Shown here piece after piece: positions 21,397-31,135 of a DNA stretch of 48,038 bases. The stretch covers positions 1 through 48,038 of the forward strand of contig JABWBC010000010.1 of NCBI GenBank assembly GCA_013360695.1, given 5' to 3'. Position 1 is the stretch's first letter. The number at the start of each line of letters is the position of its first letter. Origin of the DNA: Phycisphaerales bacterium. Its GTDB lineage: Bacteria; Planctomycetota; Phycisphaerae; Phycisphaerales; UBA1924. The notes below the pieces were generated by a model, which worked only from the letters and a program-made list of their open reading frames with translations, was not told the origin of the DNA and did not search any database. The translations under genes and the position numbers were made by a program.

Positions 21397-22380
21397 TCAG
21401 AAATTCGGCGTGGGCGGGCGGAAATCGTCGAAGTTCAGCGTGCGGAAATACTCGATCGTCTTCTTCAGCCCGTCGCGGAGCGCGATGCGCGGCTCCCAGT
21501 TCAGGCGCGTTCGCGCGAGAGTGATGTCCGGGCAGCGGCGTGACGGATCATCCGCGGGGAGCGGCTTATTGACCACTCGCGACTTTGAGCCCGTCAGCTC
21601 GATCACCATCTCCGCGAGCTGCTTCATCGAGACTTCGCCGGGGTTGCCGAGATTCACCGGACCGATGAGGTCGTCGGGGGCATTCATCATGCGCACGAAG
21701 CCGTCGATCAGGTCGTCGACAAAGCAGAAGGAGCGGCTCTGGTTGCCGTCGCCGAAGAGCGTGATGTCCTCGTTTCGCAGGGCCTGGCGGATGAAGTTTG
21801 AGACGACACGTCCGTCGAAGGGGTGCATGCGCGGGCCGAACGTGTTGAAGATGCGCACGACGCGGATGTTCACGCGGTTCATGCGGTGGTAATCGAAGAA
21901 GAGAGTTTCGGCGGCGCGTTTGCCCTCGTCGTAGCAGGCTCGCGGCCCGATGGGGTTGACGTTGCCGCGGTAAGTCTCGCGCTGGGGGTGCTCGGCGGGA
22001 TCGCCGTAGACCTCGCTGGTGGAGGCCTGGAAGACCTTGGCGCGGCAGCGTTTGGCCATGCCCAGCACATTGATCGCGCCGAGCACGGAGGTCTTCATCG
22101 TCTTGATCGGGTTGTACTGGTAGTGTCCGGGCGCGGCGGGGCAGGCGAGGTTGTAGATCTCGTCGACCTCGAGCCAGATGTCGTGGGTGATGTCGTGGCG
22201 GATCAGTTCGAAATTGGGCTTGCCGAGCAGGTGGGCAACGTTGCTCTTCTGGCTGGTGAAGAAATTGTCGAGGCAGATGACGTCGTGCCCGAGCGACACG
22301 AGGCGGTCGCAGAGGTGCGAGCCGAGAAACCCGGCACCGCCGGTGACGAGAATCCGCTTGACCTTGAGGGAGTTGGACAT
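21397..22380 (-). CDS. UDP-glucuronate decarboxylase (UXS-type SDR)
   Basis: A 327-residue extended short-chain dehydrogenase/reductase. It has the NAD motif [11 protein letters not shown], the UXS signature [20 protein letters not shown], catalytic STSEVYGDP and YDEGK (Tyr and Lys), and [19 protein letters not shown]. The family makes UDP-xylose from UDP-glucuronate for surface polysaccharides. ATG 22380 starts the conserved N-terminus and has GGAG about 10 nt before it; the frame extends further upstream without support. It lies 33 bp before cutC. Confidence 0.92.
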   Translation of the reverse strand: MSNSLKVKRILVTGGAGFLGSHLCDRLVSLGHDVICLDNFFTSQKSNVAHLLGKPNFELIRHDITHDIWLEVDEIYNLACPAAPGHYQYNPIKTMKTSVLGAINVLGMAKRCRAKVFQASTSEVYGDPAEHPQRETYRGNVNPIGPRACYDEGKRAAETLFFDYHRMNRVNIRVVRIFNTFGPRMHPFDGRVVSNFIRQALRNEDITLFGDGNQSRSFCFVDDLIDGFVRMMNAPDDLIGPVNLGNPGEVSMKQLAEMVIELTGSKSRVVNKPLPADDPSRRCPDITLARTRLNWEPRIALRDGLKKTIEYFRTLNFDDFRPPTPNF

Positions 22381-22430
22381 TCGGGGGCTCCGGGTGAGGA
22401 GCAAGGATAGCGGCGGAACGGATGAGGGCA

Positions 22431-22907
22431 CTAGCGACGTACGACGTGGTACAACTGCCCCAGCTGAAGCAAGGTGACGCCAGCAGCCGCCCAGAAGCCG
22501 ATGAAGACGACGGCCTCGACGAGCCAGGCTGGCCACCGATCTCTCGCCGCAACATGCGCGACCTCGGCAGCCCGCACACGACGCAGGGTGAAATGGATGC
22601 CCACCAGTGCGACAACTATGCAAAGCAGCAGCATGACTAGGTGGACTACGGTCTCTTGCCGGCCATGCATCTGAATTTGCTCGAAGCTCACATCCATGAT
22701 GACAAAGAAGAGCAATCCAGACCACAGTCCGGGCGTCACGAGGTCCGGGGCGAGCCCCCAACGCGAGGGAACCGTTGTCAGGAACGGGCCACGCTCTGGG
22801 TCGTACTCCTTCCCACACTCAGAGCAGCGATTCGGCACTTGGCCGTTGGACGCGAGATCGTACCCGCATCCGACACATCGACGCGAAGATGGCGGCTTCT
22901 CGCTCAT
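22431..22907 (-). CDS. Zinc-ribbon membrane protein
   Basis: A 158-residue protein: N-terminal CxxC pairs ([20 protein letters not shown]) followed by three hydrophobic segments (about residues 60-75, 88-108 and 128-150). It has the same general design as the protein at 18015-18629. Function unknown. It is co-directional with its neighbours, 10 bp after the aldo/keto reductase gene and 50 bp before the decarboxylase gene. Confidence 0.7.
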   Translation of the reverse strand: MSEKPPSSRRCVGCGYDLASNGQVPNRCSECGKEYDPERGPFLTTVPSRWGLAPDLVTPGLWSGLLFFVIMDVSFEQIQMHGRQETVVHLVMLLLCIVVALVGIHFTLRRVRAAEVAHVAARDRWPAWLVEAVVFIGFWAAAGVTLLQLGQLYHVVRR

Positions 22908-22917
22908 GTGCTGTCGT

Positions 22918-23721
22918 CTATTCGCCCGCCGCGGCCCGGCAGTTTGCCGCTAGGTGCGCGGGGCTTGAGGTACCCACGATCACGCTCGACACGCCGGGCG
23001 TTCCGGTCGCGAAGCGAAGCGCCTCCGCTACGGGATCCGTGGCCTGAGCGGCGGGCCCGGCGTTTTCGCGTGCCACCGCCGCGTGCCCGCTGGCCAGCGC
23101 CTTCTTGATGAGCACGCCCTTACTCCGCCATTTCGCCTCGGCGATGACCGCGAGGTCGTCCTTAGCGCCGGGGTTCAGCGTCACCATCACGACATCGCAT
23201 CGATCAAGCGCCCGCAGGCCGCCCGTGACGGTCTTGGTCGACGCGCCGAACGAGCGGATGAGCCCGCGCGATTTGAGGTGTTCGAGTTCGTCGATGGTCT
23301 CGTCGAGTTCGGGCGCATTCTCGACCAGTCCGTCGGAGTGGATGAGCACGCACTCGACTCGATCGGTGCGGAGGCGAATGAGGCTTCGTTCGACGCTCGT
23401 CCGCACGGCGGGCGGAGTGAAATCGAATCGCGACAGGCCATCCTGAAACTCTTCGCCGACCTTGGTGACGATGGTCCAGCGATCGCGATGTCCCGCGAGG
23501 AGCGAGCCGAGTCGCGACTCGCTCGTGCCGTAGGCCGGCGCAGTGTCGATGAGGGTGATGCCGAGGCTCGTGGCGGCGGAGATGAGCGATTTGGCCTCGT
23601 CGTCGCTGGGGATTCGCGTGCCGCCGGGGTACTTCACGCCCTGGTCGCGCCCAAGCTTAACGGTGCCAAGTCCGATGACGCTGACGGCAAGGCCCGTGGA
23701 ACCCAGCGGCCTCAACTCCAT
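22918..23721 (-). CDS. Aldo/keto reductase
   Basis: A 267-residue NAD(P)H-dependent oxidoreductase. The tetrad is visible: Asp and Tyr in LIDTAPAYGTSE, Lys in IVTKVGEEF and His in ECVLIHSDG. The C-terminal cofactor region includes VIVGTSSPAHLAAN. It is shorter than the typical 300+ residues but complete. ATG 23721 overlaps the end of the FAD oxidoreductase gene by 10 nt, so the two are probably translated together. The substrate is unknown. Confidence 0.9.
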   Translation of the reverse strand: MELRPLGSTGLAVSVIGLGTVKLGRDQGVKYPGGTRIPSDDEAKSLISAATSLGITLIDTAPAYGTSESRLGSLLAGHRDRWTIVTKVGEEFQDGLSRFDFTPPAVRTSVERSLIRLRTDRVECVLIHSDGLVENAPELDETIDELEHLKSRGLIRSFGASTKTVTGGLRALDRCDVVMVTLNPGAKDDLAVIAEAKWRSKGVLIKKALASGHAAVARENAGPAAQATDPVAEALRFATGTPGVSSVIVGTSSPAHLAANCRAAAGE

Positions 23722-24950
23722 CGCACGCCTCCCTCGTTCCAGGGGAGCGGCGCGGGCGCCAGCGATGACTCGCCGGCGTCGACCACGCCGGTCGGGCGGA
23801 TGTTCGCGGTTTCGAGGAGGTCGAACACGCGACCGGCGGCCGCGGGCGCGAGCGCGAGCTTGGTCGGCCAGACCGCGAGCGTGTGGCCACCGGCGGCGAT
23901 GGGCGAGACGATGGGGGTGTCGGGGCGTTTGCCGCTGGGAGTTCGCCCTTCGGCGCGATCGACGCGGAGCGTCGCCCAGGTCGCGCGCGAGAGATCGATC
24001 CAGGGCATGCACTCGCGCAACGCGAGCTTGGCCGCCTGGATCTGCGATGGTCCGTCGCGCGAGACGCCGTCTTCCGCCAGTGCGCCGCCCAGGTACCACA
24101 CGAAGGAACCGGCGTCGGGGGCGGAGGTGACCGTGAGGCGGGGCTTGTCCGAGAGTTCCCGGATGCAGTGGCCGAAGAGGTCGCAAGGGGCGCCGCGCAT
24201 CATCACCATGTGGAGCGGGCGGCGCTGGGCGACATGCCGAGCGGCGGCGTCAGCTCCCGAGCCCGAGTGATCGTCCGCGAGCGAGGTGATGAGGGATTCG
24301 TTGCCGACCCCGGCGCAAAGCACGGCGGCGGACGCGTGGGTCGCGTGCGTTTGTCCGGTCGCGTCGCTCCACGAGAGGATGTTGGGCTTCACCCAGCGCG
24401 GGCGGGCACCGGCCGAGAGGCGGGCCATGGGTCCCCGGGCGCTGCGGGTAAGTTCGTGGAGGAGTGTCGAGGAGTCGACGACCTTCTCGTCGATCTCCCA
24501 GACGCCGACAGCCTTCGGCGCGGCCTTGAACGCCGCGGGACGATGTTCGCCTTCGAGCTTGCGCACATCGGACTTGAGCACACCCGCGGCAACCGCGCCC
24601 GTGAAGCGGGAAAGGAAGCTCTCGCTGGTCCACATCACGGTGGTCGGCGAGAGGACGGACACACCGCGGAGGTCCGGGCCATCGGTGCCCTTGAGGGCGC
24701 GGGTCCACACTTCCTGAGCGAGTTGCAGTTCGACCGAGGCCTGAGCGACGTCTTTGCCGAAAGCGTATTTGGTGCCGCGGTGCAGGATGCCTTGGGAGGC
24801 GATCGTCTGGCCGTTCCCGAGCGAGGATTGTTCGAGGAGGAGCGTTGAGTAGCCGGCGCGTTCGAGTCGCCAGCGGGTCCACAGGCCAGCCACGCCGCCG
24901 CCGAAGATGACGACATCGACGCGATCGGGGATGGATGGGTTCGAGGTCAT
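23712..24950 (-). CDS. FAD-dependent oxidoreductase (DAO-like)
   Basis: A 412-residue flavoprotein. It begins with the dinucleotide-binding motif VVIFGGGVAGLWTRWRLERA and the second strand LLLEQSSLGNGQTIASQG, a pattern seen in glycerol-3-phosphate dehydrogenase and D-amino-acid oxidase relatives. A later flavin contact region includes LCAGVGNES. The partner aldo/keto reductase overlaps it by 10 nt, so the two may work on one pathway; the substrate cannot be read from the sequence. Confidence 0.82.
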   Translation of the reverse strand: MTSNPSIPDRVDVVIFGGGVAGLWTRWRLERAGYSTLLLEQSSLGNGQTIASQGILHRGTKYAFGKDVAQASVELQLAQEVWTRALKGTDGPDLRGVSVLSPTTVMWTSESFLSRFTGAVAAGVLKSDVRKLEGEHRPAAFKAAPKAVGVWEIDEKVVDSSTLLHELTRSARGPMARLSAGARPRWVKPNILSWSDATGQTHATHASAAVLCAGVGNESLITSLADDHSGSGADAAARHVAQRRPLHMVMMRGAPCDLFGHCIRELSDKPRLTVTSAPDAGSFVWYLGGALAEDGVSRDGPSQIQAAKLALRECMPWIDLSRATWATLRVDRAEGRTPSGKRPDTPIVSPIAAGGHTLAVWPTKLALAPAAAGRVFDLLETANIRPTGVVDAGESSLAPAPLPWNEGGVRWS

Positions 24951-24968
24951 GCCATTGCCAGGTGCCGG

Positions 24969-25715
24969 CTAATCCGATTTCGGCTTGGGCGGGATGTTGA
25001 GCGTTTGGCCGATGCGGAGCGATTCGGGAGAGGAGAGCCGATCGCGGTTGGCCTGGAAGATGAGGTCGGCGTGCTTCATCGAGCCGAAGAGCTTCTGGCT
25101 AATGCCGGAGAGCGTGTCGCCGGACTGCACGACATAGACCGAAGCCTGGCCTTCCTCGCCCTTGGCGGGCGGCGCGACCGGCTTGCCCTGGATGTTTGCG
25201 GGATCCTTGGGAACGCGGATCGTTCTCCCGGGCATCAGGCGGCGCGGGTCCATGAGCGGATTGGCGCGAACGATCGCTTGGGCGTGGACCGGCGTGCCGA
25301 AGAAGCGAGTTGAGATCGCGGCGAACGTGTCGCCCTTCTGAACGACGTAGTCCTCAAACTCAGGCGCGATGACGGCGGGCTCCGGTTGAGGGGGCCTTGG
25401 GCCGGGCGAGGAGTCTTTGGCCGTGGGCTCCCTCGGCAACAGTTCGGGAGACTTGTCGGTCTTGATGAGGCCCTGAGTCGGCCCGTCGACTTTGGGCGGA
25501 GGAGCGCCCACGCCCTGATCGAGGCGAGGCGGGTGTTGCGGGTTCGTGGTGACCGGCGTGGACGGGTCCGCGCCGCTGGTCTCGAGCGTCAGCTCGCCCG
25601 GGCCATGCCCGAAGGAAATCTCGGGACGATTCGGCTCCCAAAGCCAATAGGCCGCGATCCACAGCCCGACCAGGAACAACAAACCCGCGGCGACCTTTTC
25701 GGGCCTCTGAACCAC
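24969..25715 (-). CDS. Membrane-anchored protein with two LysM domains
   Basis: A 248-residue protein: one membrane helix (residues 9-27), a Pro-rich linker to about residue 120, and two LysM modules, YVVQKGDTFAAISTRFFGTP to TIRVPKD and YVVQSGDTLSGISQKLFGS to TLNIPPKP. LysM binds peptidoglycan or other GlcNAc polymers, so the protein may tether the envelope. The start is GTG 25715. It lies 60 bp after secDF and 18 bp before the FAD gene. Confidence 0.88.
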   Translation of the reverse strand: MVQRPEKVAAGLLFLVGLWIAAYWLWEPNRPEISFGHGPGELTLETSGADPSTPVTTNPQHPPRLDQGVGAPPPKVDGPTQGLIKTDKSPELLPREPTAKDSSPGPRPPQPEPAVIAPEFEDYVVQKGDTFAAISTRFFGTPVHAQAIVRANPLMDPRRLMPGRTIRVPKDPANIQGKPVAPPAKGEEGQASVYVVQSGDTLSGISQKLFGSMKHADLIFQANRDRLSSPESLRIGQTLNIPPKPKSD

Positions 25716-25775
25716 GGCGTTCCTCCCGCGGGGTTCCTTCCCCGCGACTACGAGCCGCCACGCTCACGACCAGCC

Positions 25776-28700
25776 TCAGGGCTTGGCGGCTTCCTTGTCG
25801 TACTTCTTCGCCCACACCAGCGGGGCTCCCAGCGAGATCGACGAGATCGTACCGATGATGACGCCCAGCCCCAGCGAATACGCGAACGAACGCACCGCCT
25901 CGCCCCCCACAAGGTACAGGATAAAGGTGGAAAGAATGGTCGTCGAACCGGTCATGATCGTGCGGCTCATGGTCTGGTTGATTGAGTCGTTGATGGTCTT
26001 GCGGCTGGCGAACGGGAGCTTGCCGCGGTTTTCGCGGATGCGGTCGAGCACGACGATCTTGTCGTTGATCGAGTAGCCCAAGATCGTCAGAATCGCCGCG
26101 ATAACCGTCAGGTCGATCTTGAAGGGGAGCAGGCCGAGCGACTGAGCGAGCCCCGGGCTGGCGTCATAGATTATCTCGGCCAGGGCGATGAGCCCGACCG
26201 CCGCGAAACAGTCGATGAGCGTCGGCACGATCGAGGCGATCGAGTATCGAACCGAGTTGAAACGCACCCACACATAGATCACGACCAGGAGCGTGGAGAG
26301 CGCGATCGCCACGATCGCCTGGGCCGTGAACTGATCCGCCACCGCGGGACCGATGGTCTGCACGTTGAGGAAGGTCGTTGATTCCGCCGCGGCCTGAACG
26401 AGCACGCTCCACTCCGCGTCGCGCAGGTCGCTGGCCCAGATCCCTTCGCCGCTGAAGTAGTTGATGTTTTCGTCGCGGACCAGCAGCACGGCGGACCTTA
26501 CCTGCTCCTCCGTCCCGTCGATCACCTGCAGTTCGTGCGTACGCCCGAGCGTCGAAGCAAACTCGGGCTCGGCCCTGGTCTGGTCGAGCCGGTCCCGGAG
26601 TGCGCCGATCGCCACCGGCGGATCGATGTTCTCGATGACGATGGCCAGGCCGCCGATGAAATCCTGCACGGGTGTGCGGATTCCCGGGCGGTCGATGCTC
26701 TGCCCGAGCACCGGCGAAAGGACCGGATAGGCTGGGGCTTCGCGCGGGGTAATCGCGCCGCTCCCGGTGAAACGCAGGCGAGGACGCGCGTCGACCACGT
26801 CGGCAAAGACCTCGGAGAGGGCGCCCGAGATCGCCTTGGAATCCGTCAGCGACGTTTTGATCGTGAACGTGTGCGAGGTGACCCCGTCGGCCTCTGGGTT
26901 CACGACCTGCACGTCCGCGTTGCGCAGTGCAAGCAGGTCTGGGTGCTTGTCGGCGGCCTTGGAAAGACGATCTGCGACGTCCTGACGCTTCAGGGCCTTG
27001 GGTTTGCCGGCCTCGTCGGCGCCGGTGCGGAGGGTGACGGCCGTTCCGCCCACGAACTCCGTGTCGAGCATCTTCACGCCGCGCGTCACGACCATGGTCG
27101 CGGACAGGCCGATCAGCCCCGCGAAGATGACGTAGAACACACCGCGGAACTTCATCCAGTCGACGTTGAGCGTGAAAGCCCGCTGCACGGCCGGGACCGC
27201 CAGGGGGAGCATGGTGGTCTGTCGCCAGCCAAACTTCTCGATCATCACGTCAAAGATGAGGCGTGTGAAGGTGAGCTGCGAGAAGAGCGTGGTGAGCACT
27301 CCGATGCCCATGGTGATGGCGAAACCCTTGATCTCGGGCGTTCCGACGAAGCCCAGCACCAGACACACGATGAGGTTGGTCAGGTTGCCGTCGATGATCG
27401 CGGACAGTGCCTTGGAGTAACCCAGCCGGACGGCGGTGCGGAGGTCCGCGCCGCGCCCGATGATCTCCTCACGCATTCGCTCAAACACCAGAACGTTCGA
27501 GTCGACCGCCATCGCAAAGGTGAGGATCACGCCCGCGATGCCGGGGAGGGTGAACGCAGCTCGGTTGAGCGCCATCGCACCCAGCAGCAGCAGGCAGTTC
27601 ACGAGCAAGCCCATCAGGGCGATTCCGCCGCAGGTGAAGTAGTAGACGATCAGGAAACCGGCGCAGACAACGAATGAATACAGGCCGGCCTTCAGACCCA
27701 GCTTCAGATTGTCGAAGCCCATGTCGGGCCCAAGCACGCTAACGCTCATGGGCTCGGGCGACAGCTTGGCCTGGAGCGAGCCGGCGGCCAGCGTGCGGAT
27801 CACGTACTGACGCTCTCGCTGGTCGAAATCGCCCGTGATCTGCCCGCTCTTGGAGATCGCCGATTGCAGCGTCGGCGCCGTGTAGATCTGGTCGTCGAGC
27901 AAGACGGCCATCGGCTGCTTCACATGGTCTTTGGTCAGTTCGCCCAGCAGCACCCCGCCCCGCGGGTCCATCTCAAACGCGATGCAGGGGCGCCCCAACT
28001 CGTCTCGGCTCTCATAGGCGCGGCTCACCTTCCACGCGCCCTCCGCCGTGGTCAGGCGCGTTTTCCGCGTGTCCCAGCAGAGCAGGTAATACTCGCCGTT
28101 GTGCTCGGCCCCGACGTATCCCCGCCCGCGGAAGAAGCCCGCGGAATCCTGGTCCAGCATCTTCATCTCGTCGGTCGAGTTGTACCACGTCGAGATGTCG
28201 TTGATCTTGTACCACCGGGCCTCGCTGGAGCGGATGTTCCGCGGGCCGCGGTCGATCAACTCCTGACGCAGACGCATTTCCTCGGCGGGGCTCCAGCCGG
28301 GCTGGATCGTGATGCGGAACGAGAGCACGCCCGCGCCACGCAGCATGCGGATCAGGTCCTGGGGGTCGTCGAGCGAGCGGCGTTGCTTGGTGTAGGTGTC
28401 GTACGAAGCGATGACCTTGTCGAGGTCGTCGGATATCTCCGGGTGCGCCTCGCGGATCTTCTTGAGGGCGCGGTCGCGCGCGCTCCCCAGCGAGACGACC
28501 GTACCCGTCTGCTGATCGCGCAGCGTTCGCTCCCGCCCGGAGAGCAGCAGGGCGCGACGGACCTCTTCGGGCGAGACCGCCGCGCGCAGCACCGCGGCCG
28601 ACGCATCGTCCGCCGACTTCTCCGCGGTCGCCGCCGCGTCGACCAGCGCGTCGAGTTCGTCACCCGCTTTTCCCGCCGCCCTGGCCGCATCGAGTTCGGC

Positions 28701-29192
28701 GCGTCTCGCGAGCGCCGCATCCCACGCCGTGGATGCCGCACGAAGGAGGTCGACTCGCTTGGCGTCGCCGCCCGCGAGCTTCTGGATCTCCGCGTCGCGC
28801 TGCTCGGCCGGCGAACGCAGCAACTGATCGAGCCGCTCGCCCTTCACGGCGCCACGCCCGATCCTTGCAAGCTCGTCCTCAAAGGCCTTCTTGAGCGCCT
28901 TCACCTCGTCGTTGGGGAGCGGCATCGTGATCTCGATCCGGTCCCGCCCCTGCGGAACCATCGAGATCTCCATCAGCCCGTCCGGGTCGACGCGCTTGCG
29001 CAGGACATCGATGGTCTCGGCCAGCACCGCCTTGGCGTCCTCGCCGCTCTTGATCTGAACGGAATACACGAGGCTCGCCCCGCCGCGCAGGTCCTTGCCG
29101 AGACGCAGCTTCTCCTTGGGCGGGATGATCGCCCAGATGGCGACGCCGAGAAAGACAAGAGTGATGATCGCGGTCCGCAGAATCGGTCGCAT
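25776..29192 (-). CDS. secDF: Protein translocase SecDF fusion
   Basis: A 1138-residue fusion of SecD and SecF, membrane subunits that use the proton gradient to help the Sec translocon. The SecD part (to about residue 640) has DLRGGASLVYSV and a periplasmic domain; the SecF part (from about 690) has EFVGGTAVTLRTG and a second helix bundle containing NYSINDK-like GYSINDKIVVLDR. Between residues about 100 and 270 the first periplasmic region carries an Ala/Arg/Glu/Asp-rich helical insertion, probably coiled coil, larger than in E. coli SecD. It follows yajC by 27 bp, a common arrangement. Confidence 0.95.
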   Translation of the reverse strand: MRPILRTAIITLVFLGVAIWAIIPPKEKLRLGKDLRGGASLVYSVQIKSGEDAKAVLAETIDVLRKRVDPDGLMEISMVPQGRDRIEITMPLPNDEVKALKKAFEDELARIGRGAVKGERLDQLLRSPAEQRDAEIQKLAGGDAKRVDLLRAASTAWDAALARRAELDAARAAGKAGDELDALVDAAATAEKSADDASAAVLRAAVSPEEVRRALLLSGRERTLRDQQTGTVVSLGSARDRALKKIREAHPEISDDLDKVIASYDTYTKQRRSLDDPQDLIRMLRGAGVLSFRITIQPGWSPAEEMRLRQELIDRGPRNIRSSEARWYKINDISTWYNSTDEMKMLDQDSAGFFRGRGYVGAEHNGEYYLLCWDTRKTRLTTAEGAWKVSRAYESRDELGRPCIAFEMDPRGGVLLGELTKDHVKQPMAVLLDDQIYTAPTLQSAISKSGQITGDFDQRERQYVIRTLAAGSLQAKLSPEPMSVSVLGPDMGFDNLKLGLKAGLYSFVVCAGFLIVYYFTCGGIALMGLLVNCLLLLGAMALNRAAFTLPGIAGVILTFAMAVDSNVLVFERMREEIIGRGADLRTAVRLGYSKALSAIIDGNLTNLIVCLVLGFVGTPEIKGFAITMGIGVLTTLFSQLTFTRLIFDVMIEKFGWRQTTMLPLAVPAVQRAFTLNVDWMKFRGVFYVIFAGLIGLSATMVVTRGVKMLDTEFVGGTAVTLRTGADEAGKPKALKRQDVADRLSKAADKHPDLLALRNADVQVVNPEADGVTSHTFTIKTSLTDSKAISGALSEVFADVVDARPRLRFTGSGAITPREAPAYPVLSPVLGQSIDRPGIRTPVQDFIGGLAIVIENIDPPVAIGALRDRLDQTRAEPEFASTLGRTHELQVIDGTEEQVRSAVLLVRDENINYFSGEGIWASDLRDAEWSVLVQAAAESTTFLNVQTIGPAVADQFTAQAIVAIALSTLLVVIYVWVRFNSVRYSIASIVPTLIDCFAAVGLIALAEIIYDASPGLAQSLGLLPFKIDLTVIAAILTILGYSINDKIVVLDRIRENRGKLPFASRKTINDSINQTMSRTIMTGSTTILSTFILYLVGGEAVRSFAYSLGLGVIIGTISSISLGAPLVWAKKYDKEAAKP

Positions 29193-29219
29193 AGGGAAAG
29201 CAAACTCCGGAAAGTTCGA

Positions 29220-29738
29220 TCAGGCCGTGGTCTTTTCGCGCGAAGTCGTCTTCACCTCGAGATCGCCCGCGCCGCCGCCCTTGGCGTGCTCACGCGAGGG
29301 TACGATCGACTGGATCGCGGCCTTGGAAACACGCATCCGCCCGTCTTCGAGACGAATCACGACCGAATCGTCGCCGATCTCGGCCACGTCGCCGATGATC
29401 CCGCCCATCGTCACGACCTTGTCCCCCTTGGACAGGCCCGACATCAGCGATTCGCGGCGCTTCTTGTCCTTGCGCCCCATGAAAATCTGCATGCCGATGA
29501 TGAACACGAACACGAGGACGAGCGGCATGAAGAAAGACAGGCCCCCCGAGGGCGACGCCGGGGAGGTTCCGCCCGTCGCCGGAGCGCCCGTGCCGCCCGC
29601 CGGCTGCTGAACCGCGCCCTTGGCGGCCGCTTCGTTTTCCATGCCGGGCATCGGCACGGCGTTGCCCTTCGCGGGCTGGTCCTGCGCTATCACGGTCCAA
29701 GCCGCGAACGCCACTTCAGTGCTCTGCATCATGCTCAT
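29220..29738 (-). CDS. yajC: Preprotein translocase subunit YajC
   Basis: A 172-residue SecDF-associated protein. A Pro/Ala/Gly-rich N-terminal part (residues about 20-60) precedes one membrane helix (FFMPLVLVFVFIIGMQIF) and the YajC motif RESLMSGLSKGDKVVTMGG, then a beta-rich domain. The usual length is 90-120; the extra N-terminal stretch is unusual. ATG 29738 is chosen, although an in-frame TTG at 29747 would add three residues. It sits between tgt and secDF, the classic tgt-yajC-secDF order. Confidence 0.93.
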   Translation of the reverse strand: MSMMQSTEVAFAAWTVIAQDQPAKGNAVPMPGMENEAAAKGAVQQPAGGTGAPATGGTSPASPSGGLSFFMPLVLVFVFIIGMQIFMGRKDKKRRESLMSGLSKGDKVVTMGGIIGDVAEIGDDSVVIRLEDGRMRVSKAAIQSIVPSREHAKGGGAGDLEVKTTSREKTTA

Positions 29739-29780
29739 GGGTTCCAATCGGCGCGGCGGTGATCCCGCCCGCGCATGAGG

Positions 29781-31094
29781 TTACTCGATCCCTTGGGCGG
29801 CTACCGGCCAATTCCGAACCAGCCCCGACCAGTCATCATTCTGAATCGCCCGGCGGATGTCCAACATCAGCCGCTGGAAGTGCCGCACATTGTGCAAACT
29901 GACCAGAATAGGCCCCAACATTTCCCCCACCATGAAGAGGTGGCGGAGGTACCCCCGGCTGAAAGGCCCTGGCCCGACGCTCGCCCCGTGCCGGGCGGGG
30001 TCGCAGGCCAGGCAGTCGCACCCCTGCTCGATCGGTCCCTGGTCCTCGGCAAACTTGGCGTTACGAAGCCTGATCTGCCCTGTCTGCGTGAACGCGTTGG
30101 CGTTCCGCCCGTTGCGCGTCGGTAGTACGCAATCGAACATATCCACACCCGCCCGGACCGCGGCGACGAGGTCTCGCTCATAGCCCACGCCCATCAGATA
30201 GCGGGGCTTGCCTTCGGGCAGCAGCGGCGCCGTGTGACGCACCACGCGGGCGATCTCCTCGAACGGCTCCCCCACCGCCACGCCGCCGATCGCGTAGCCC
30301 GGCAGGTCGATCGCGGCGATTCTCTCCGCGCACCACGCACGCCGATCCAGGTCGGTGCCGCCCTGCACGATGCCGAAGAGGGACTGATCCTGCGTGCGCG
30401 CATGGGCGGCCTTGCACCGATCCAGCCAGCGGACGGTGCGCTCATTGGCGATCGCGAGCCGGGCGGCGTGGTCGTAGCCCTTCTTCCTGGTGTCGCGACG
30501 GATCGCGCTCTGCAATCGCGGGTCGGCGTTCCGTCCTCGCTTGCCTTGCCTTTCGGTCTGTGCTTCGTCTTCTCCCTGACCCGACTTCCCGCTGTCCTGC
30601 AGTATCGCTCCCGGCCGCGCTTCTTCCGACGGCGGGCAATCGTCGAACGCCATGATGATGTCGGCGCCGAGCTGGTTCTGCACCTCGATCGCTCGCTCGG
30701 GCGTGAGGCGGACCGCCGAGCCGTCGATGATGGATTTAAACGTCACGCCGTCGTCATCGACGCTGTTGGTCTCCGACAGCGAATAGGCCTGATACCCGCC
30801 TGAATCGGTGAGGATCGGGCGATTCCAACGCATGAACGCGTGGACGCCACCCATGCGCTGCACGAGTTCCGAGCCCGGGCGGAGCATGAGGTGGTAGGTG
30901 TTATTCAGCAGAATTTGAGCGCCGGTCGCCTCGACCATGCCCGGGAGCAGCCCCTTGACGCTCGCACGCGTGCCGACCGGCATGAACGCGGGCGTGTCGA
31001 ACGAGCCGTGCGGCGTGGTAACGCGACCGACGCGGGCCCTGCTGACACCCGAGCGATGCAGAATCTCAAAGTCCAGTGCGGGCCCGGTTTTCAC
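29781..31094 (-). CDS. tgt: tRNA-guanine transglycosylase (queuosine pathway)
   Basis: A 437-residue enzyme that swaps guanine 34 for a queuine precursor in GUN-anticodon tRNAs. Key parts: TDSGGYQAYSLS (acid Asp97), GIVQGGTD, AIGGVAVGEP, DMFDCVLPTRNGRN with the nucleophilic Asp, and the zinc site CDCLAC plus a downstream His. A hydrophilic insertion of about 45-50 residues (157-207, Gln/Glu/Lys/Arg rich) splits DDCPPSE from the helix ending RTVRWLDRCKAAH, making it longer than the usual 370-380. The start is GTG 31094; TATCGT lies 8 nt upstream. Confidence 0.95.
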   Translation of the reverse strand: MKTGPALDFEILHRSGVSRARVGRVTTPHGSFDTPAFMPVGTRASVKGLLPGMVEATGAQILLNNTYHLMLRPGSELVQRMGGVHAFMRWNRPILTDSGGYQAYSLSETNSVDDDGVTFKSIIDGSAVRLTPERAIEVQNQLGADIIMAFDDCPPSEEARPGAILQDSGKSGQGEDEAQTERQGKRGRNADPRLQSAIRRDTRKKGYDHAARLAIANERTVRWLDRCKAAHARTQDQSLFGIVQGGTDLDRRAWCAERIAAIDLPGYAIGGVAVGEPFEEIARVVRHTAPLLPEGKPRYLMGVGYERDLVAAVRAGVDMFDCVLPTRNGRNANAFTQTGQIRLRNAKFAEDQGPIEQGCDCLACDPARHGASVGPGPFSRGYLRHLFMVGEMLGPILVSLHNVRHFQRLMLDIRRAIQNDDWSGLVRNWPVAAQGIE

Positions 31095-31135
31095 GAGGGA
31101 AGACGATAGGTTGGGCGAGCGATCCGCGCCGCTTT

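Noticed and set aside
27864-29762. 632-residue open frame on the plus strand
   Set aside because: Antisense to secDF and yajC; composition is that of a shadow frame.
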